Part shown: positions 26,075-39,267 of the stretch, in pieces
Numbering within the stretch: the stretch's first letter is position 1
Layout: each line of letters starts with the position of its first letter
Assembly (NCBI RefSeq): GCF_029761935.1
Contig: NZ_CP121699.1
Location: forward strand, 1,736,001-1,800,000
Length of the DNA stretch: 64,000 nucleotides
From: Microbacterium testaceum
GTDB taxonomy: Bacteria > Actinomycetota > Actinomycetes > Actinomycetales > Microbacteriaceae
Direction of reading: 5' to 3'
Notes under the pieces: model-generated
What the model was told of the DNA's origin: nothing
Database searches by the model: none
The model's input: only the letters and a program-made list of their open reading frames with translations
Translations under genes and position numbers: made by a program

Positions 26075-27541
26075 TCACTGCAACGCGGAGGTGAGGCGCG
26101 CCAGGTTGTCGAGGATCGTCGAGCGCAGGGGCTGCCGACGCCACTCCTCGATCGTGAGCTGGCGGCTCAGGGTGCGGTACGCGCCCTCGACTTCGCGCAT
26201 GTCGCGGACGAACTCTTCGCCGCGGACCAAGAGCGACACCTCGAGGTTCAGACCGAAGGAGCGCATGTCCATGTTGCTCGAGCCGATGACCGCGACCTCT
26301 TCGTCGATCGTGACGCTCTTGCTGTGCAGGATGTACGGCTTGCGGTACATCCAGATCGTGACGCCCGCGTGCAGGAGAGCCTCGTAATAGCTCCGCTGCG
26401 CGTGGTACACCATCGCCTGGTCACCCTCTTCCGAGACGAAGAGCTCGACGTGCACGCCACGCTGGCAGGCGGTGGTGATCGCGAGCAGCAGGGCCTCGTC
26501 GGGCACGAAGTAGGGGCTGACGATGATGATGCGCTCTTTGGCCGCGAAGAGCAGGCCCAGGAAGAGCTTGAGGTTGTTCTGGAAATCGAAGCCGGGGCCG
26601 GAGGGCACCACCTGGCAGTCGAGGTCTCCCGGACCCGACGTGACGCTGAACAGATCGATCTCGTCGCGCAGCGTCTCGTCGGTCTCGCTGTACCAGTCCG
26701 ACAGGAAGACGGCGTTGATGCTCGCGACGACCGGGCCCTCGACGCGCACCATCAGATCGACCCAGTGCAGGCCGCGGCGGATGTTCTTGCGGAGGTTGTA
26801 CGACGAGTCGGTGACGTTCTGCGATCCCATGTACGCCACGTCGCCGTCGATCACGAGCAGCTTGCGGTGGTTGCGGAGATCGGGTCGCTGGTAACGCCCT
26901 CGCAGCGGCTGCACGGGGAGCATGAGGTGCCAGTGCGCCCCCATCGCGTCGAGCCGGCGCAGCGTCTGCTTGTAGAAGGGCTTTCCGCGGTTCGCCCAGT
27001 GGTCGAGGAGCACACGGACCACGACGCCGCGCTCCGCGGCCTCTTCGAGGGCGCGGAAGAAGTTGTCCGTCGAGTCGTCGGACTGCAGGATGTAGAACTC
27101 GACGTGGATGTAGCGCTGAGCCCGACGGATCGCCTCGGCCATGGCATCCAGGCTCTGCTGGTAATCGGCGATGAGGGTCGCGGCGTTGTCTCCCGCGATC
27201 GGCATGGCACCGAGGTTGCGGTTGAGCTGCACGAGGGCGCGGAACCACTGCGGAGCGTTGGGCCGGAGTGTGCCGAACTCGAGCGACGCGCTCGTGTCGT
27301 GGATGTACTCGTTGATCGCGGCCTGCTTGCGCCGACGCTTGCGGGGCAGGCGCGGATTGCCGATGAGCAGGAACAGGAAGACCCCGACAAAGGGGATGAA
27401 GTAGATCGCGAGCAACCACGCCATCGCCGCGGTCGGGCGACGGTTTCGCGGAACGATGATGATCGCGGCGATGCGCACGACCAGGTCGACGATGAAGAGC
27501 GTGATGACGAGCCAGCTCGCGTCGAACGTGGCGTTGATCAC
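26075..27541 (-). CDS. cls: Cardiolipin synthase (phospholipase D family)
   Basis: 488 residues from GTG 27541, chosen because AGGAGG lies four bases upstream and the first helix begins right after it. Two N-terminal membrane helices (residues about 8-30 and 40-65) precede two PLD domains with HKD motifs HRKLLVIDGD near residue 240 and HSKSVTIDEE near residue 410. It condenses two phosphatidylglycerols to cardiolipin and glycerol. Family members are normally about 480-510 residues. A small membrane-protein gene lies 64 bases upstream on the same strand. Confidence 0.95.
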   Translation of the reverse strand: MINATFDASWLVITLFIVDLVVRIAAIIIVPRNRRPTAAMAWLLAIYFIPFVGVFLFLLIGNPRLPRKRRRKQAAINEYIHDTSASLEFGTLRPNAPQWFRALVQLNRNLGAMPIAGDNAATLIADYQQSLDAMAEAIRRAQRYIHVEFYILQSDDSTDNFFRALEEAAERGVVVRVLLDHWANRGKPFYKQTLRRLDAMGAHWHLMLPVQPLRGRYQRPDLRNHRKLLVIDGDVAYMGSQNVTDSSYNLRKNIRRGLHWVDLMVRVEGPVVASINAVFLSDWYSETDETLRDEIDLFSVTSGPGDLDCQVVPSGPGFDFQNNLKLFLGLLFAAKERIIIVSPYFVPDEALLLAITTACQRGVHVELFVSEEGDQAMVYHAQRSYYEALLHAGVTIWMYRKPYILHSKSVTIDEEVAVIGSSNMDMRSFGLNLEVSLLVRGEEFVRDMREVEGAYRTLSRQLTIEEWRRQPLRSTILDNLARLTSALQ

Positions 27542-27605
27542 GGGTCCTCCTGGGCGGGTTGTGGACCCAGCGTAGCGACGGCCTCCGACGGAGGCCGTGC
27601 GATCG

Positions 27606-27803
27606 TCAGTTCGCGGGACCGTCGCCGGTGCGGACGACCGGCGGGAGGCCGCGCTTGGCGCGCTCCTCGGCCTCGATACGGGCGTAGGCCTTGCGCTCGG
27701 TCCGGTCCATCCGGATGACGTTGCGGAGGATGAAGAAGAACACCACGGACACCACGAGGGTCGGCAGGATCGCCCACAGCATCGCGGTCCAGGTTTCGTC
27801 CAT
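27606..27803 (-). CDS. Small single-pass membrane protein
   Basis: 65 residues with one N-terminal helix (AMLWAILPTLVVSVVFFFIL) followed by a basic and acidic cytoplasmic tail (RNVIRMDRTERKAYARIEAE). This form is common and conserved near cls in Microbacteriaceae by my recollection; the function is unknown. It shares the strand with cls and is probably co-transcribed. Confidence 0.7.
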   Translation of the reverse strand: MDETWTAMLWAILPTLVVSVVFFFILRNVIRMDRTERKAYARIEAEERAKRGLPPVVRTGDGPAN

Positions 27804-29050
27804 GCTCCGAGAATACCCGCGCTGCCTGGGCGCGCGGTTCGCGCGGGCTCCTCCACAGGCAGTGGATATGGGGATTCATCCACCGTCGAGCTATCCCGCC
27901 CGGCGCGAGCCCCGCCCGCCCGGCCACTCTCGAGGCATGACACCCACCGTCGTCTCCGCCACCTCGTCCTCCGCGTTCCTCGCTCTCGTCCCGCACCTGC
28001 TCGAATGCACCCCGCGCGAGAGTCTCGTGCTCGTCCCGTTCGCCGAGTCGCGTTCCCTCGGCGCCATGCGCGTCGACCTCCCGGCCGCCGACGACGCCTC
28101 CGCGAACGAGAGCGTCGCCTCGACCGTGATCGGTATGGCCTGCAAGGTCGCCCGGACCGATGCCGTGGCGATCGTCGTCTATGCCGACGAGGTCCTCGCC
28201 GACCTTCCGGCGGCGCCCCACCGCGCGCTCGTCGATGCGGCGATGGGGCGAGCGGAGATCTGCGGCCTCCGCGTCGTCGACGCCCTCGTCGTCGGCTCGG
28301 ACGGATGGGACAGCTACGTGTCCCCCTCGTCGTCGATGCCGCACCCGTTGAGCGACCTCGCGACGCACACGCTCGCGGAGCCGACCGGCCCGGTCGTCGA
28401 CGACCAGTTCGCCGCCGCCGAGCTGCCGCCGCTCGACGCCGCCGTCTCTCGGCGGGTGATGACCGACCTCCGCGCGATCGAGCGTGTGCTCGGAGGCCCG
28501 CAGGAACGCCGTAAGCTCCCCCTGCTGAAGCGCGCGGCGACCGGAGATCCGGCCACCGTGGCGCTCGCGGATCCGCCGGTCTTGATCGAGGACGCCCTGG
28601 CCACGCCGCCCGAAGAACTCGACCCCGCGCAGCTCGCCGCCCTGGCCTTCTGCCTCGCCCGACCGTCGCTGCGCGATGTCGCGTTGATGCAGTGGGTGGC
28701 GGATCTCGCCACGGGTGATGCGGTTCTGCAGGCGCAGACCGCCTTCCACCGCGGCAAGCCGTTCCCCGACGACCTCGCCCGGCCGATGTGGGGAGAAGGC
28801 GCCCTGCCCGACCCTGACCGCCTTCGACGAGCGCTCGAACTGTGCCGCCGAGTCGCGTCCGTCCTCCCCCGGGAGCGTCGCCCTGGCCCGCTGTCGGCGT
28901 GCGCGTGGCTCGCGTGGGCGACCGGTCGCTCCTCTCACGCCCTCCTGTACGCCGAGACGGCTCTCGAGATCGACCCCGACCACGGGCTCGGCGCCCTCAT
29001 GCTCGACATCATCGACGCCGGGCGCCTCCCGGAGTGGGTGTTCGAGCGGT

Positions 29051-30571
<1,521 letters not shown>

Positions 30572-30649
30572 CAGGAAGGCTCCTCGGGGTCTCCCCCAGT
30601 CTATTCGTCGTCCTCGGCCGCCCCGGAGTCACCGGCCGCCCGAGGGCCC

Positions 30650-31504
30650 TCAGCGCAGCGAGATCTCGGCGTTGTCGATGAAGCGGTGACCGCCGACCGT
30701 GGCGGCGATGAGCGCGAACGCGCGCCCGCGGTGCCCGTCGTCGACGGGCAGGAACGTCTCGGGATCGACCACGCTCAGGTACTCCAGCGTGATGCGCTGC
30801 TCGCCCATCAACGCCGACTGCGCGGCGGCGATGCAGGCGTCGACCCCCAGATCGGCGTTCGATGCCGCCGCCTCGAGGGCTCGCGGAAGGGCTGCGGCGG
30901 CGCGGCGATTGGCATCGTCGAGCAGCGCGACGCGGCTCGACACGGGCAGCCCGTCGTCGGTGCGCACCGTCGGAACCGTCGCGACGTCGATGCCGAAGTC
31001 GAGGTCTCGCACCATGCGGCGCACGAGGAAGATGCGCTGCCGATCGCGCTCCCCGTAGACGGCCACGTCGGGTCGAACGAGGTGGAAGAGCTTCGCCTCG
31101 ACGGTCAGCACCCCGTCGAAGTAGAAGGGGCGCACACGCCCCTCGTAGCGGAGACCCACATCGCCTGCCGAGACGCGGGTCGTCGCCGTTCCCGCGGGGA
31201 GGAACTCCGCCGCCGACGGCGCGAAGACGACGTCGACGCCCAGCTCACCGAGCACGCGCGCGTCGGACTCGGGCGACCGGGGGTAGGCCGCGGTGTCGTC
31301 GGCGGAGCGGAAGCGCAGCGGGTTGACGAAGGTCGACACCACCACGACGTCCGCGCGTTCGCGCGCCTCGCGGATGAGGTCGACGTGGCCGTCGTGCAGG
31401 GCACCGAGGGTGGACACGAGGGCGACGCGCGGGCCGGCGTCCGATCGATCTGCGCCTCGGATCTCGCCGAGTCGGGTGCGCAGATCCTCGAGGGAGCGGA
31501 TCAT
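30650..31504 (-). CDS. panC: Pantoate-beta-alanine ligase
   Basis: 284 residues, the standard PanC length. It joins pantoate and beta-alanine with ATP to give pantothenate. Visible motifs: TLGALHDGH (the ATP-binding HxGH, with Thr-Leu-Gly instead of the usual Thr-Met-Gly), FVNPLRF, VAVYGERDRQ (usually FGEKDYQ) and VSSRVALL in place of SSRN-Y-L. These differences are modest and the catalytic His pair is kept. ATG 31504 overlaps the DUF2520 stop (ATGA), so the two are coupled. Confidence 0.92.
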   Translation of the reverse strand: MIRSLEDLRTRLGEIRGADRSDAGPRVALVSTLGALHDGHVDLIREARERADVVVVSTFVNPLRFRSADDTAAYPRSPESDARVLGELGVDVVFAPSAAEFLPAGTATTRVSAGDVGLRYEGRVRPFYFDGVLTVEAKLFHLVRPDVAVYGERDRQRIFLVRRMVRDLDFGIDVATVPTVRTDDGLPVSSRVALLDDANRRAAAALPRALEAAASNADLGVDACIAAAQSALMGEQRITLEYLSVVDPETFLPVDDGHRGRAFALIAATVGGHRFIDNAEISLR

Positions 31505-32223
31505 CCGTCGATCGTAGCGGTGCCGTCGAGGTGGTCACGGCGCCCGCCCTCGACGAGCGCCTGGTCGACACTCGAACGCACGAGGGCCGAGAGGTATGCG
31601 CCGGGGTTGTCGATACCGATGCGCTCGAGCAGCGCCGATGACTGCCGGACGATCGAACGAGAGAACTCCGTGGCCGTCGCGATGGCTTCGGCGTACGTCG
31701 CCCGGTCGTCCTCGGCGACCACGAGGGGCTCGCACCCCAGCTCGACCGCGAGAGCCTGGGCGATGGGGAGGACAGGGGCCGGTGCGGTCACGGCGGCATA
31801 CGACTGGGCCAATTGGCGCAGGTCGATGGACGACACCCCTGTGAAGGCCATGGCGGGGTGGATGGCGAGCGGGATGGCGCCGCTCCTCGCGGCGGGATCC
31901 AGGACGCGCGATCCGTACGCGGCGTCGGTGTGCAGCACCAGCTGGCCGGGCTGCCACGCTCCGACCTCGGCGAGGCCCGAGACGAGGCCCGGGAGCTGGT
32001 CGTGCGGAACCGCGACGACCACGAGCTCGCTGCGTCGAGCGACCTCGTCGGCCGTCAGGACCGGCAGGCCCGGCAGGATCGCCTCCACGCGATCGTCGTC
32101 CGAGCCGGAGGTGATCCCGGTCAGGGCGTGGCCCGCACCGGCGAGCGCCGCCGCGACGACCGGGCCGACACGTCCCGCGCCGATCACCCCGACGCCGAGG
32201 CGCCCGTCGCGACCGGCACTCAT
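31501..32223 (-). CDS. Rossmann-fold DUF2520 protein
   Basis: 240 residues from ATG 32223. The N-terminus (LGVGVIGAGRVGPVVAAAL) is a dinucleotide-binding fold, and the C-terminal helical domain begins around AIHPAMAFTG, the DUF2520 signature. The family sits next to panC in many actinobacteria and resembles ketopantoate reductase-type or F420-dependent proteins, so a role in pantoate supply is often suggested, without proof. Both ends overlap neighbours by 4 bases (ATGA). Confidence 0.9.
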   Translation of the reverse strand: MSAGRDGRLGVGVIGAGRVGPVVAAALAGAGHALTGITSGSDDDRVEAILPGLPVLTADEVARRSELVVVAVPHDQLPGLVSGLAEVGAWQPGQLVLHTDAAYGSRVLDPAARSGAIPLAIHPAMAFTGVSSIDLRQLAQSYAAVTAPAPVLPIAQALAVELGCEPLVVAEDDRATYAEAIATATEFSRSIVRQSSALLERIGIDNPGAYLSALVRSSVDQALVEGGRRDHLDGTATIDG

Positions 32224-33806
32224 CCGGCCCACCGGTGCGTGCGGTCGATCGCCGCCGCATCGACGCCGGCTCGCGCGGTCCGCTCGAACAGCCCGAGGGC
32301 GTCGTCGCGGCCAAGGACGCCGATCGAGGTCTGGACGGTGCCCGCGATCACGTGGGCCACCAGGGTCGCCGTCCCCGTGGCGCGTGCCAACGGGCCCTGA
32401 TGCAGGCCGACCGACTGCAAGCGGGCGAGCGGAACCACACTCAAGGACCGCCACACCCACCCGCGGCGCAAAAGCAGGGCGTCCGAGGTCAGAAGCGCGC
32501 CATTCCGCCGCCACGACAGCGGGCGAAGCCACCGGGCGCTCTTCGGGGTCGTCACGTAGGGGTCGTTCTCCACCGGACCCAGGATGCCGTCGCGGAACAC
32601 GAGTGTCCATTCGTCGCTCGACAGGTCGGGGACGAGGATCCGCAGGACGCGCTCGACATCGGCTCGTGTCCCGATCGGCAGCACCGCCGCCAACTGATCG
32701 TTGCTCGTGTCGGTGGACGACCGCCCCGAAAGTCGGTTCACCGAGACGGTCCACCATCCGAACGGACGCCACATCAGGGGCTGGCGCACCTCAATCGCGT
32801 GCACGCGACCCGGCGGCACGACCTCCGACACCGTCGTGAACAAGCCGAAGGTCACGCGCACCCCGTCGGCCGTCGGGGCGATCGAGTACCGCAGTCCCTG
32901 GGCGATCGAGCGCACGTAGTACGCGCCGAAGGCGAGGAACATCGGGACCACGGTGAACAGCAGCCACAGTGTCGACAGCGACGCCGCGACGACGATCCCC
33001 ACGACCAGGGCGACGAGGACGAGGCTCGATCCGCTCAGGACACGGGATGCCACGAGCCGACCGATCGGGATGCGCACGATGCTCTCCGGCTCGGCGTCGG
33101 AGAAGTCCTCCCCGTCGACGATGCCCTGCAGCCCCGACCCCACGGCCTCGGCCGCCTGCCGGGCGAGCGAGGCGCGGGCGCCCGATTCGGTCCGCCCCTC
33201 GGCGAGACGCCGGCCCGAGGCGAGACGGAGGATGTCGCCGCGGATGGCCTCGGCGTCCTTCCCCGACAGGTACTCGAGTTTGACGTTGGCATCCAGTCCC
33301 GCTCCGACCACCTCGAGCTTCGCGAGCCCCAGCAGGCGGGCGATCATCGGACGAGTCAGGTTGACGCCCTGGACCCGGTCGAGGGGAGCACGACGATGAG
33401 TGCGGAACAGCACGCCCGAACGCACCTCGACGTCGTCATCACTGATGCGCAGGGTGTGAAAACGCCACGACAGACGGAAGAGGACCAGCAGCACGATGAG
33501 GACGACCAGGGTCGCTCCCCCCGCCACGAGGATCAGGTTGTTCGCGAAGAGGAAGTCGACCGGGTCGGGCGGGAGCTCCCCCGGGGGGATCTCGGTGAAG
33601 ACCGGGAAGATCCACTCGACGAGACGTTCCCGCAGATTCGCGACGATCACGCCGATGATCACGAGGAGGGTCAGTCCACCGCGCAGGAGCGGCGTCAGGG
33701 GGTGCAGGCGATGCCACTCGCCGTCGCTGTAGGGCGAACGGACGACCGCTCGCTGCGGCCGGGGCTGCGGGTCGAGGGGCGGTCCCGCCGCGTGCGGGTC
33801 GGTCAC
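32220..33806 (-). CDS. Membrane protein with bacterial PH domains (YdbT-like)
   Basis: 528 residues from GTG 33806, whose GTGA overlaps the preceding gene. Two N-terminal membrane helices (LLRGGLTLLVIIGVIVANL and FANNLILVAGGATLVVLIVLLVLF) are followed by a bPH2 domain, two more helices (about residues 255-300), and further bPH2 repeats to the C-terminus. Family members number about 480-530 residues. Paired large and small PH-domain proteins (YdbT/YdbS) are linked in Bacillus to resistance to certain antimicrobial peptides; the role here is not known. Confidence 0.88.
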   Translation of the reverse strand: MTDPHAAGPPLDPQPRPQRAVVRSPYSDGEWHRLHPLTPLLRGGLTLLVIIGVIVANLRERLVEWIFPVFTEIPPGELPPDPVDFLFANNLILVAGGATLVVLIVLLVLFRLSWRFHTLRISDDDVEVRSGVLFRTHRRAPLDRVQGVNLTRPMIARLLGLAKLEVVGAGLDANVKLEYLSGKDAEAIRGDILRLASGRRLAEGRTESGARASLARQAAEAVGSGLQGIVDGEDFSDAEPESIVRIPIGRLVASRVLSGSSLVLVALVVGIVVAASLSTLWLLFTVVPMFLAFGAYYVRSIAQGLRYSIAPTADGVRVTFGLFTTVSEVVPPGRVHAIEVRQPLMWRPFGWWTVSVNRLSGRSSTDTSNDQLAAVLPIGTRADVERVLRILVPDLSSDEWTLVFRDGILGPVENDPYVTTPKSARWLRPLSWRRNGALLTSDALLLRRGWVWRSLSVVPLARLQSVGLHQGPLARATGTATLVAHVIAGTVQTSIGVLGRDDALGLFERTARAGVDAAAIDRTHRWAG

Positions 33807-34408
33807 AGCCCTGTCCGACGGGTCTCGGCGACGGCCACGAGCGTGTCGCGCAGGTGTTCGGCCGCCTCCTGCGTCAATCCGGGGATGGTCACTCCGGTGG
33901 AGGCCGCGGCGGTCACGAGCTTGAGCTGGGCGATGCCGAAGCCCCGGTCGAGGGGGCCGTGCGTGATGTCCACGAGCTGCATCCGGCCGTAGGGAACCGC
34001 CACGACCCGCTGCCACAGGATGCCCCGGCGGAACACGAGGTCATCGCGACGCAACTGGTACCCGAAGGACCGCGCTTGCCGCGGGGTGATGAAGAGGCCG
34101 ACGGCGGTGATCAGCAGGATGATCCCAGCCGGGATCCACTGCCACTGCACGCCCGTGATGATCTGGGCGATCACGGCGGCCGCGAGCACGAGCACGAAGA
34201 CCGCCCCCTGCGAGATCAGCTGCACGCGGACGTACGCGCGGGCGAGCTGATGCCAGGTGCCGTCGCCGAGGGGGAGCCGGCGGGACGAGCGCGGTTCGAG
34301 GATGCGGTCGTAGGTGGTGTCGTCGAGCACCGTCCGGTCGGCGTCGTCGACGTTGCGGGCCTCAGATTCCGACGGGTCCTGCGGGGGTGTTCCCTGGGGC
34401 GTCGTCAT
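33803..34408 (-). CDS. PH domain membrane protein (YdbS-like)
   Basis: 201 residues. A polar N-terminus (about 65 residues) leads to two membrane helices (SQGAVFVLVLAAAVIAQIIT and WIPAGIILLITAVGLFIT) and one bPH2 domain (YQLRRDDLVFRRGILWQRVV, then VPYGRMQLVDITHGPLDRGF). It is the small partner of the following larger PH protein, with which it overlaps by 4 bases, and it overlaps DUF3180 by 47 bases upstream. Confidence 0.88.
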   Translation of the reverse strand: MTTPQGTPPQDPSESEARNVDDADRTVLDDTTYDRILEPRSSRRLPLGDGTWHQLARAYVRVQLISQGAVFVLVLAAAVIAQIITGVQWQWIPAGIILLITAVGLFITPRQARSFGYQLRRDDLVFRRGILWQRVVAVPYGRMQLVDITHGPLDRGFGIAQLKLVTAAASTGVTIPGLTQEAAEHLRDTLVAVAETRRTGL

Positions 34409-34847
34409 CGTCGTCCTTCCGGAGGGTGCAGAGCTGCTCGGCCACGAGTCCCGCGACGACGAGGATGACCGCGCAGACGAGCGTCGCGATGATCGATCCC
34501 ATCGAGCCTACCGAGGGCACCACCGGCCGGCTCAACAGGAAGGCGAGCAGTCCGCCCGCGAATCCCGCCGCAGCGGCCCCGAGGATCGACGACGCTCTCG
34601 CCAGCATCGCGATGCGCACAGCACGGAACGGATCGATCCGTCGCGGGCTCCGCCCGCGCGTCGCCCGGTGGATCGGGATGGCGAGTGCCACCACCACGAC
34701 CCCCAGCAGAGCGAGGATCGTCGGCAGACTCGCCGCGGGCGCGAAGGTCGGTCGGCCCATCGCGGTGAGGACGGTGTCCAGGAGGAACCCGATCACCAGG
34801 CCCGCGACGACGGCGACCGTGAGGATGCCCGCGCCCGTGCGCCTCAC
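34362..34847 (-). CDS. DUF3180 membrane protein
   Basis: 161 residues from GTG 34847, which overlaps the folK stop (GTGA). Four hydrophobic helices: AGILTVAVVAGLVIGFLL, LPTILALLGVVVVALAIP, SSILGAAAAGFAGGLLAFLL and IIATLVCAVILVVAGLVA, with a basic loop after helix 2. DUF3180 normally follows folK in actinobacteria; its function is unknown. The acidic tail (KDDDDDAP) overlaps the start of the PH gene by 47 bases in another frame. Confidence 0.88.
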   Translation of the reverse strand: MRRTGAGILTVAVVAGLVIGFLLDTVLTAMGRPTFAPAASLPTILALLGVVVVALAIPIHRATRGRSPRRIDPFRAVRIAMLARASSILGAAAAGFAGGLLAFLLSRPVVPSVGSMGSIIATLVCAVILVVAGLVAEQLCTLRKDDDDDAPGNTPAGPVGI

Positions 34848-35371
34848 GAGAGTCCTCCCCGCAGCGCGACGAGCAAGTCGGCCACACGGCCCACCCCGGG
34901 GATCACGGCATTCGGATCCACGTCGAGCCACGGCGCCAGGACGAACTCCCGCTCGTGCGCGCGGGGGTGCGGGACGACGAGGTCGTCGCGATCGATGCGT
35001 TCGTCGCCGTACGCGAGCAGGTCGAGATCGAGGGTGCGGTCACCCCACCGTTCCCGGCGCACGCGCCCGTGTCGAGCTTCGATGCGGTGGAGCGAGGCGA
35101 GCAGCTCCCCCGGCGCCAGGCGCGTCTCGAGAACAGCGACGGCGTTCAGATAGCGCGGCGCTTCCTCGTCCTCACCCTGAAGCGTCACGGCCACCGTCTC
35201 GATCGGAGCGGACACCCGGACCCCGCTGGTGAGCGGGAGCCGCCGCAGTTCGTCGACCGCGGCGGCGAGGGTCTCGAAACGCTCGCCGAGGTTGGCTCCC
35301 AGGGCCACGACCGCGTGGACGGGCGTGGGGCGCGGAGCAGCGTCCATCCCGTGCGCCAGCCGCACGTTCAC
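34844..35371 (-). CDS. folK: 2-amino-4-hydroxy-6-hydroxymethyldihydropteridine pyrophosphokinase
   Basis: 175 residues if started at GTG 35371, which overlaps the folB stop in the same GTGA manner as the other joints here; ATG 35347 is an alternative that removes 8 residues. HPPK motifs: VALGANLGERFETL near the start, RRERWGDRTLDLDLL (the catalytic Asp pair) and VVPHPRAHEREFVLAP. It transfers pyrophosphate from ATP to the pterin in folate synthesis. Confidence 0.95.
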   Translation of the reverse strand: MNVRLAHGMDAAPRPTPVHAVVALGANLGERFETLAAAVDELRRLPLTSGVRVSAPIETVAVTLQGEDEEAPRYLNAVAVLETRLAPGELLASLHRIEARHGRVRRERWGDRTLDLDLLAYGDERIDRDDLVVPHPRAHEREFVLAPWLDVDPNAVIPGVGRVADLLVALRGGLS

Positions 35372-35733
35372 GGGCGCGACCTCGAGATGGTCACGGCGAC
35401 ATCGCCGAAGGGAACGGGGATGGGAGCCTGCGGCTTGTGCACGGTGATCGTCACCGCGTCCACGCGGCGGTCGGCGAGCACGGCGTCGGCCAGTCGCTGG
35501 GCGAGGGTCTCGAGCAGGTCGACCGCCTCGCCTCCGACGATCCGCACGAGGCGCTCGGCGAGTTCGCCGTAGTGCACGGTGTCGACCACGTCGTCGGTCT
35601 CGGCCGCGCGCCGCAGTGAGAGCGAGAGGGTCGCGTCGACCACGAATTCCTGCCCGTCGCGCTTCTCGTCGGGGTAGACCCCGTGGTGACCCACGGCACG
35701 CACCCCCGTCAGAGTGATCGTGTCGGCATCCAT
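35368..35733 (-). CDS. folB: Dihydroneopterin aldolase
   Basis: 121 residues from ATG 35733. Typical FolB: ITLTGVRAVGHHGVYPDEK with the conserved HGV near residue 18, then the Tyr of DTVHYGELAERL and a catalytic Lys in VTITVHKPQAPIP. It makes 6-hydroxymethyl-dihydropterin and glycolaldehyde. Its start shares one base with the folP stop (TGATG). Confidence 0.95.
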   Translation of the reverse strand: MDADTITLTGVRAVGHHGVYPDEKRDGQEFVVDATLSLSLRRAAETDDVVDTVHYGELAERLVRIVGGEAVDLLETLAQRLADAVLADRRVDAVTITVHKPQAPIPVPFGDVAVTISRSRP

Positions 35734-36524
35734 CAGGTCTCCCAAGCGCGGGCGACGGCGAGTGCGTCGCGGGTGGACGGTACGTCGTGCACGCGCACGG
35801 CCCACGCGCCGGCGCGGGCGGACAGGGCGCTCGTGACGGCCGTCGCCAAGTCACGGCGAGCCAGGTCGGCGTCTTCGCCGATCGCGTCCGCGAGGAACCT
35901 CTTGCGACTCGTGCCCACGAGCACCCGCAGTCCGAGTGCCGAGATCGCGGGGAGCGCGCTCAACGTCTGCCAGTTCTGCGCTCCGCGCTTGCCGAACCCG
36001 ATGCCCGGGTCGACGACGAGGCGCGACCGATCGATACCCGCGGAGAGGGCGGACTCGACCCTTTCGGCGAGCTCGGCGGACACCTCGCGCCCCACGTCGA
36101 CGTAGTCGGCGCGGGCGTACATCTCCGTCGACGGACCGCGCCAGTGCCCGAGGGCGATGTCGGCGTCGGTCTCGGCGACGGCGGCGAGCATGTCGGGGTC
36201 GGCCAGCCCACCGGAGACGTCGTTCACGAGCCGTGCGCCCGCGCGGACGGCGGCGACCGCCGTGGCGGCGTTCATGGTGTCGATGCTCACGAAGGAGCCT
36301 TCGGATGCCAGGGCCTCGACGACCGGCAGCACGCGCTGCTGCTCGACGCGGGGCGCTACACGCTGGGCCCCGGGCCGGGTGGACTCGCCGCCGACGTCGA
36401 GGATCTCCGCCCCCTGGGCGCGGAGGTGTCGAGCGTGGGCCAGTGCGACGTCGGGATCGAGGTATCGGCCGCCGTCGCTGAACGAATCGGGGGTGACGTT
36501 GACGATCCCCATGATGAGGGTCAC
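35733..36524 (-). CDS. folP: Dihydropteroate synthase
   Basis: 263 residues from GTG 36524, overlapping the folE stop (GTGA). TIM-barrel signatures: IMGIVNVTPDSFSDGGRY at the very start, DVGGESTRPGA, SIDTMNA, VNDVSGG, DPGIGFGKRG and the pterin-site SRKRFL. It joins p-aminobenzoate to the pterin and is the sulfonamide target. The residues around STRPGA and the FSDGG loop look wild type. Confidence 0.96.
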   Translation of the reverse strand: MTLIMGIVNVTPDSFSDGGRYLDPDVALAHARHLRAQGAEILDVGGESTRPGAQRVAPRVEQQRVLPVVEALASEGSFVSIDTMNAATAVAAVRAGARLVNDVSGGLADPDMLAAVAETDADIALGHWRGPSTEMYARADYVDVGREVSAELAERVESALSAGIDRSRLVVDPGIGFGKRGAQNWQTLSALPAISALGLRVLVGTSRKRFLADAIGEDADLARRDLATAVTSALSARAGAWAVRVHDVPSTRDALAVARAWET

Positions 36525-37108
36525 GCCTGCGCTCCGATCAGGGCCACGAGCTCGGCACGAGCGACCGGGTCGCCGTAGACGCCGCGGGCGGCGATCGTCA
36601 CGGTCGAGGCGTCGGGCTGTCGGCCCCCGCGCATGGTCACGCACTCGTGCACGGCATCGAGGACGACGAGAACGCCCCGCGCGTCCAGGGCCGAGGCGAT
36701 GGTGTCGGCCACCTGTTCGCCGAGACGCTCCTGCACCTGCGGGCGGGCGGCGAGGACGTCGATCACCCGCGGCAGGGCGCCGAGTCCGACGACCTCCTCA
36801 CCCGGGAGGTACGCCACGTGCGCCCGGCCGCGGAAGGGCAGCAGGTGATGCTCGCACATCGACCGGAACGCGATGTCGCGCAGCATCACGGCACCCGAGG
36901 GGAGGGTGTCCGGCGCCGGGCCACGCGACACCGAGATGGTGTGCTGCAGCGGGGCGCCGGCATCCTGATTCACTCCGCCGAAGAACTCGGCCCAGGAGTC
37001 TGCCACGCGCGTCGGGGTCTGGCGGAGCCCGGGGCGATCGGGGTCTTCCCCGATCGCCTCCAGGAGCTCGCGCACCAGGACGGCGACGCGTTCACGATCG
37101 ACGGCCAC
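36521..37108 (-). CDS. folE: GTP cyclohydrolase I
   Basis: 195 residues from GTG 37108. FolE features: GEDPDRPGLRQTPTRVADSW, the zinc Cys in FRSMCEHHLLPF with His-His, GLGALPRVIDVLA, and the second zinc Cys in VHECVTMRG. It opens GTP to dihydroneopterin triphosphate, the first folate step. It begins 6 bases after ftsH and so joins the ftsH-fol operon. Confidence 0.97.
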   Translation of the reverse strand: MAVDRERVAVLVRELLEAIGEDPDRPGLRQTPTRVADSWAEFFGGVNQDAGAPLQHTISVSRGPAPDTLPSGAVMLRDIAFRSMCEHHLLPFRGRAHVAYLPGEEVVGLGALPRVIDVLAARPQVQERLGEQVADTIASALDARGVLVVLDAVHECVTMRGGRQPDASTVTIAARGVYGDPVARAELVALIGAQA

Positions 37109-37114
37109 GGCGCC

Positions 37115-39118
<2,004 letters not shown>

Positions 39119-39267
39119 GGTGGGCGAGCCCAGCCCTTTCGTGATCCTCCGCAGAAATGCGGTCGCATCAGGCTAACGCCCACGGACTATGCCGGGCCTG
39201 TGCGTTCGTCATGGGCGTACAAGGCTCCGGATGCCACCGGCCCGTCCGCCGTGGAGACGGTGTGTCG

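Noticed and set aside
39119..39267. ACGCCCA/TGGGCGT inverted repeat upstream of ftsH
   Set aside because: Only seven bases with a 28-base loop, without the paired direct copies; within chance for this GC content.
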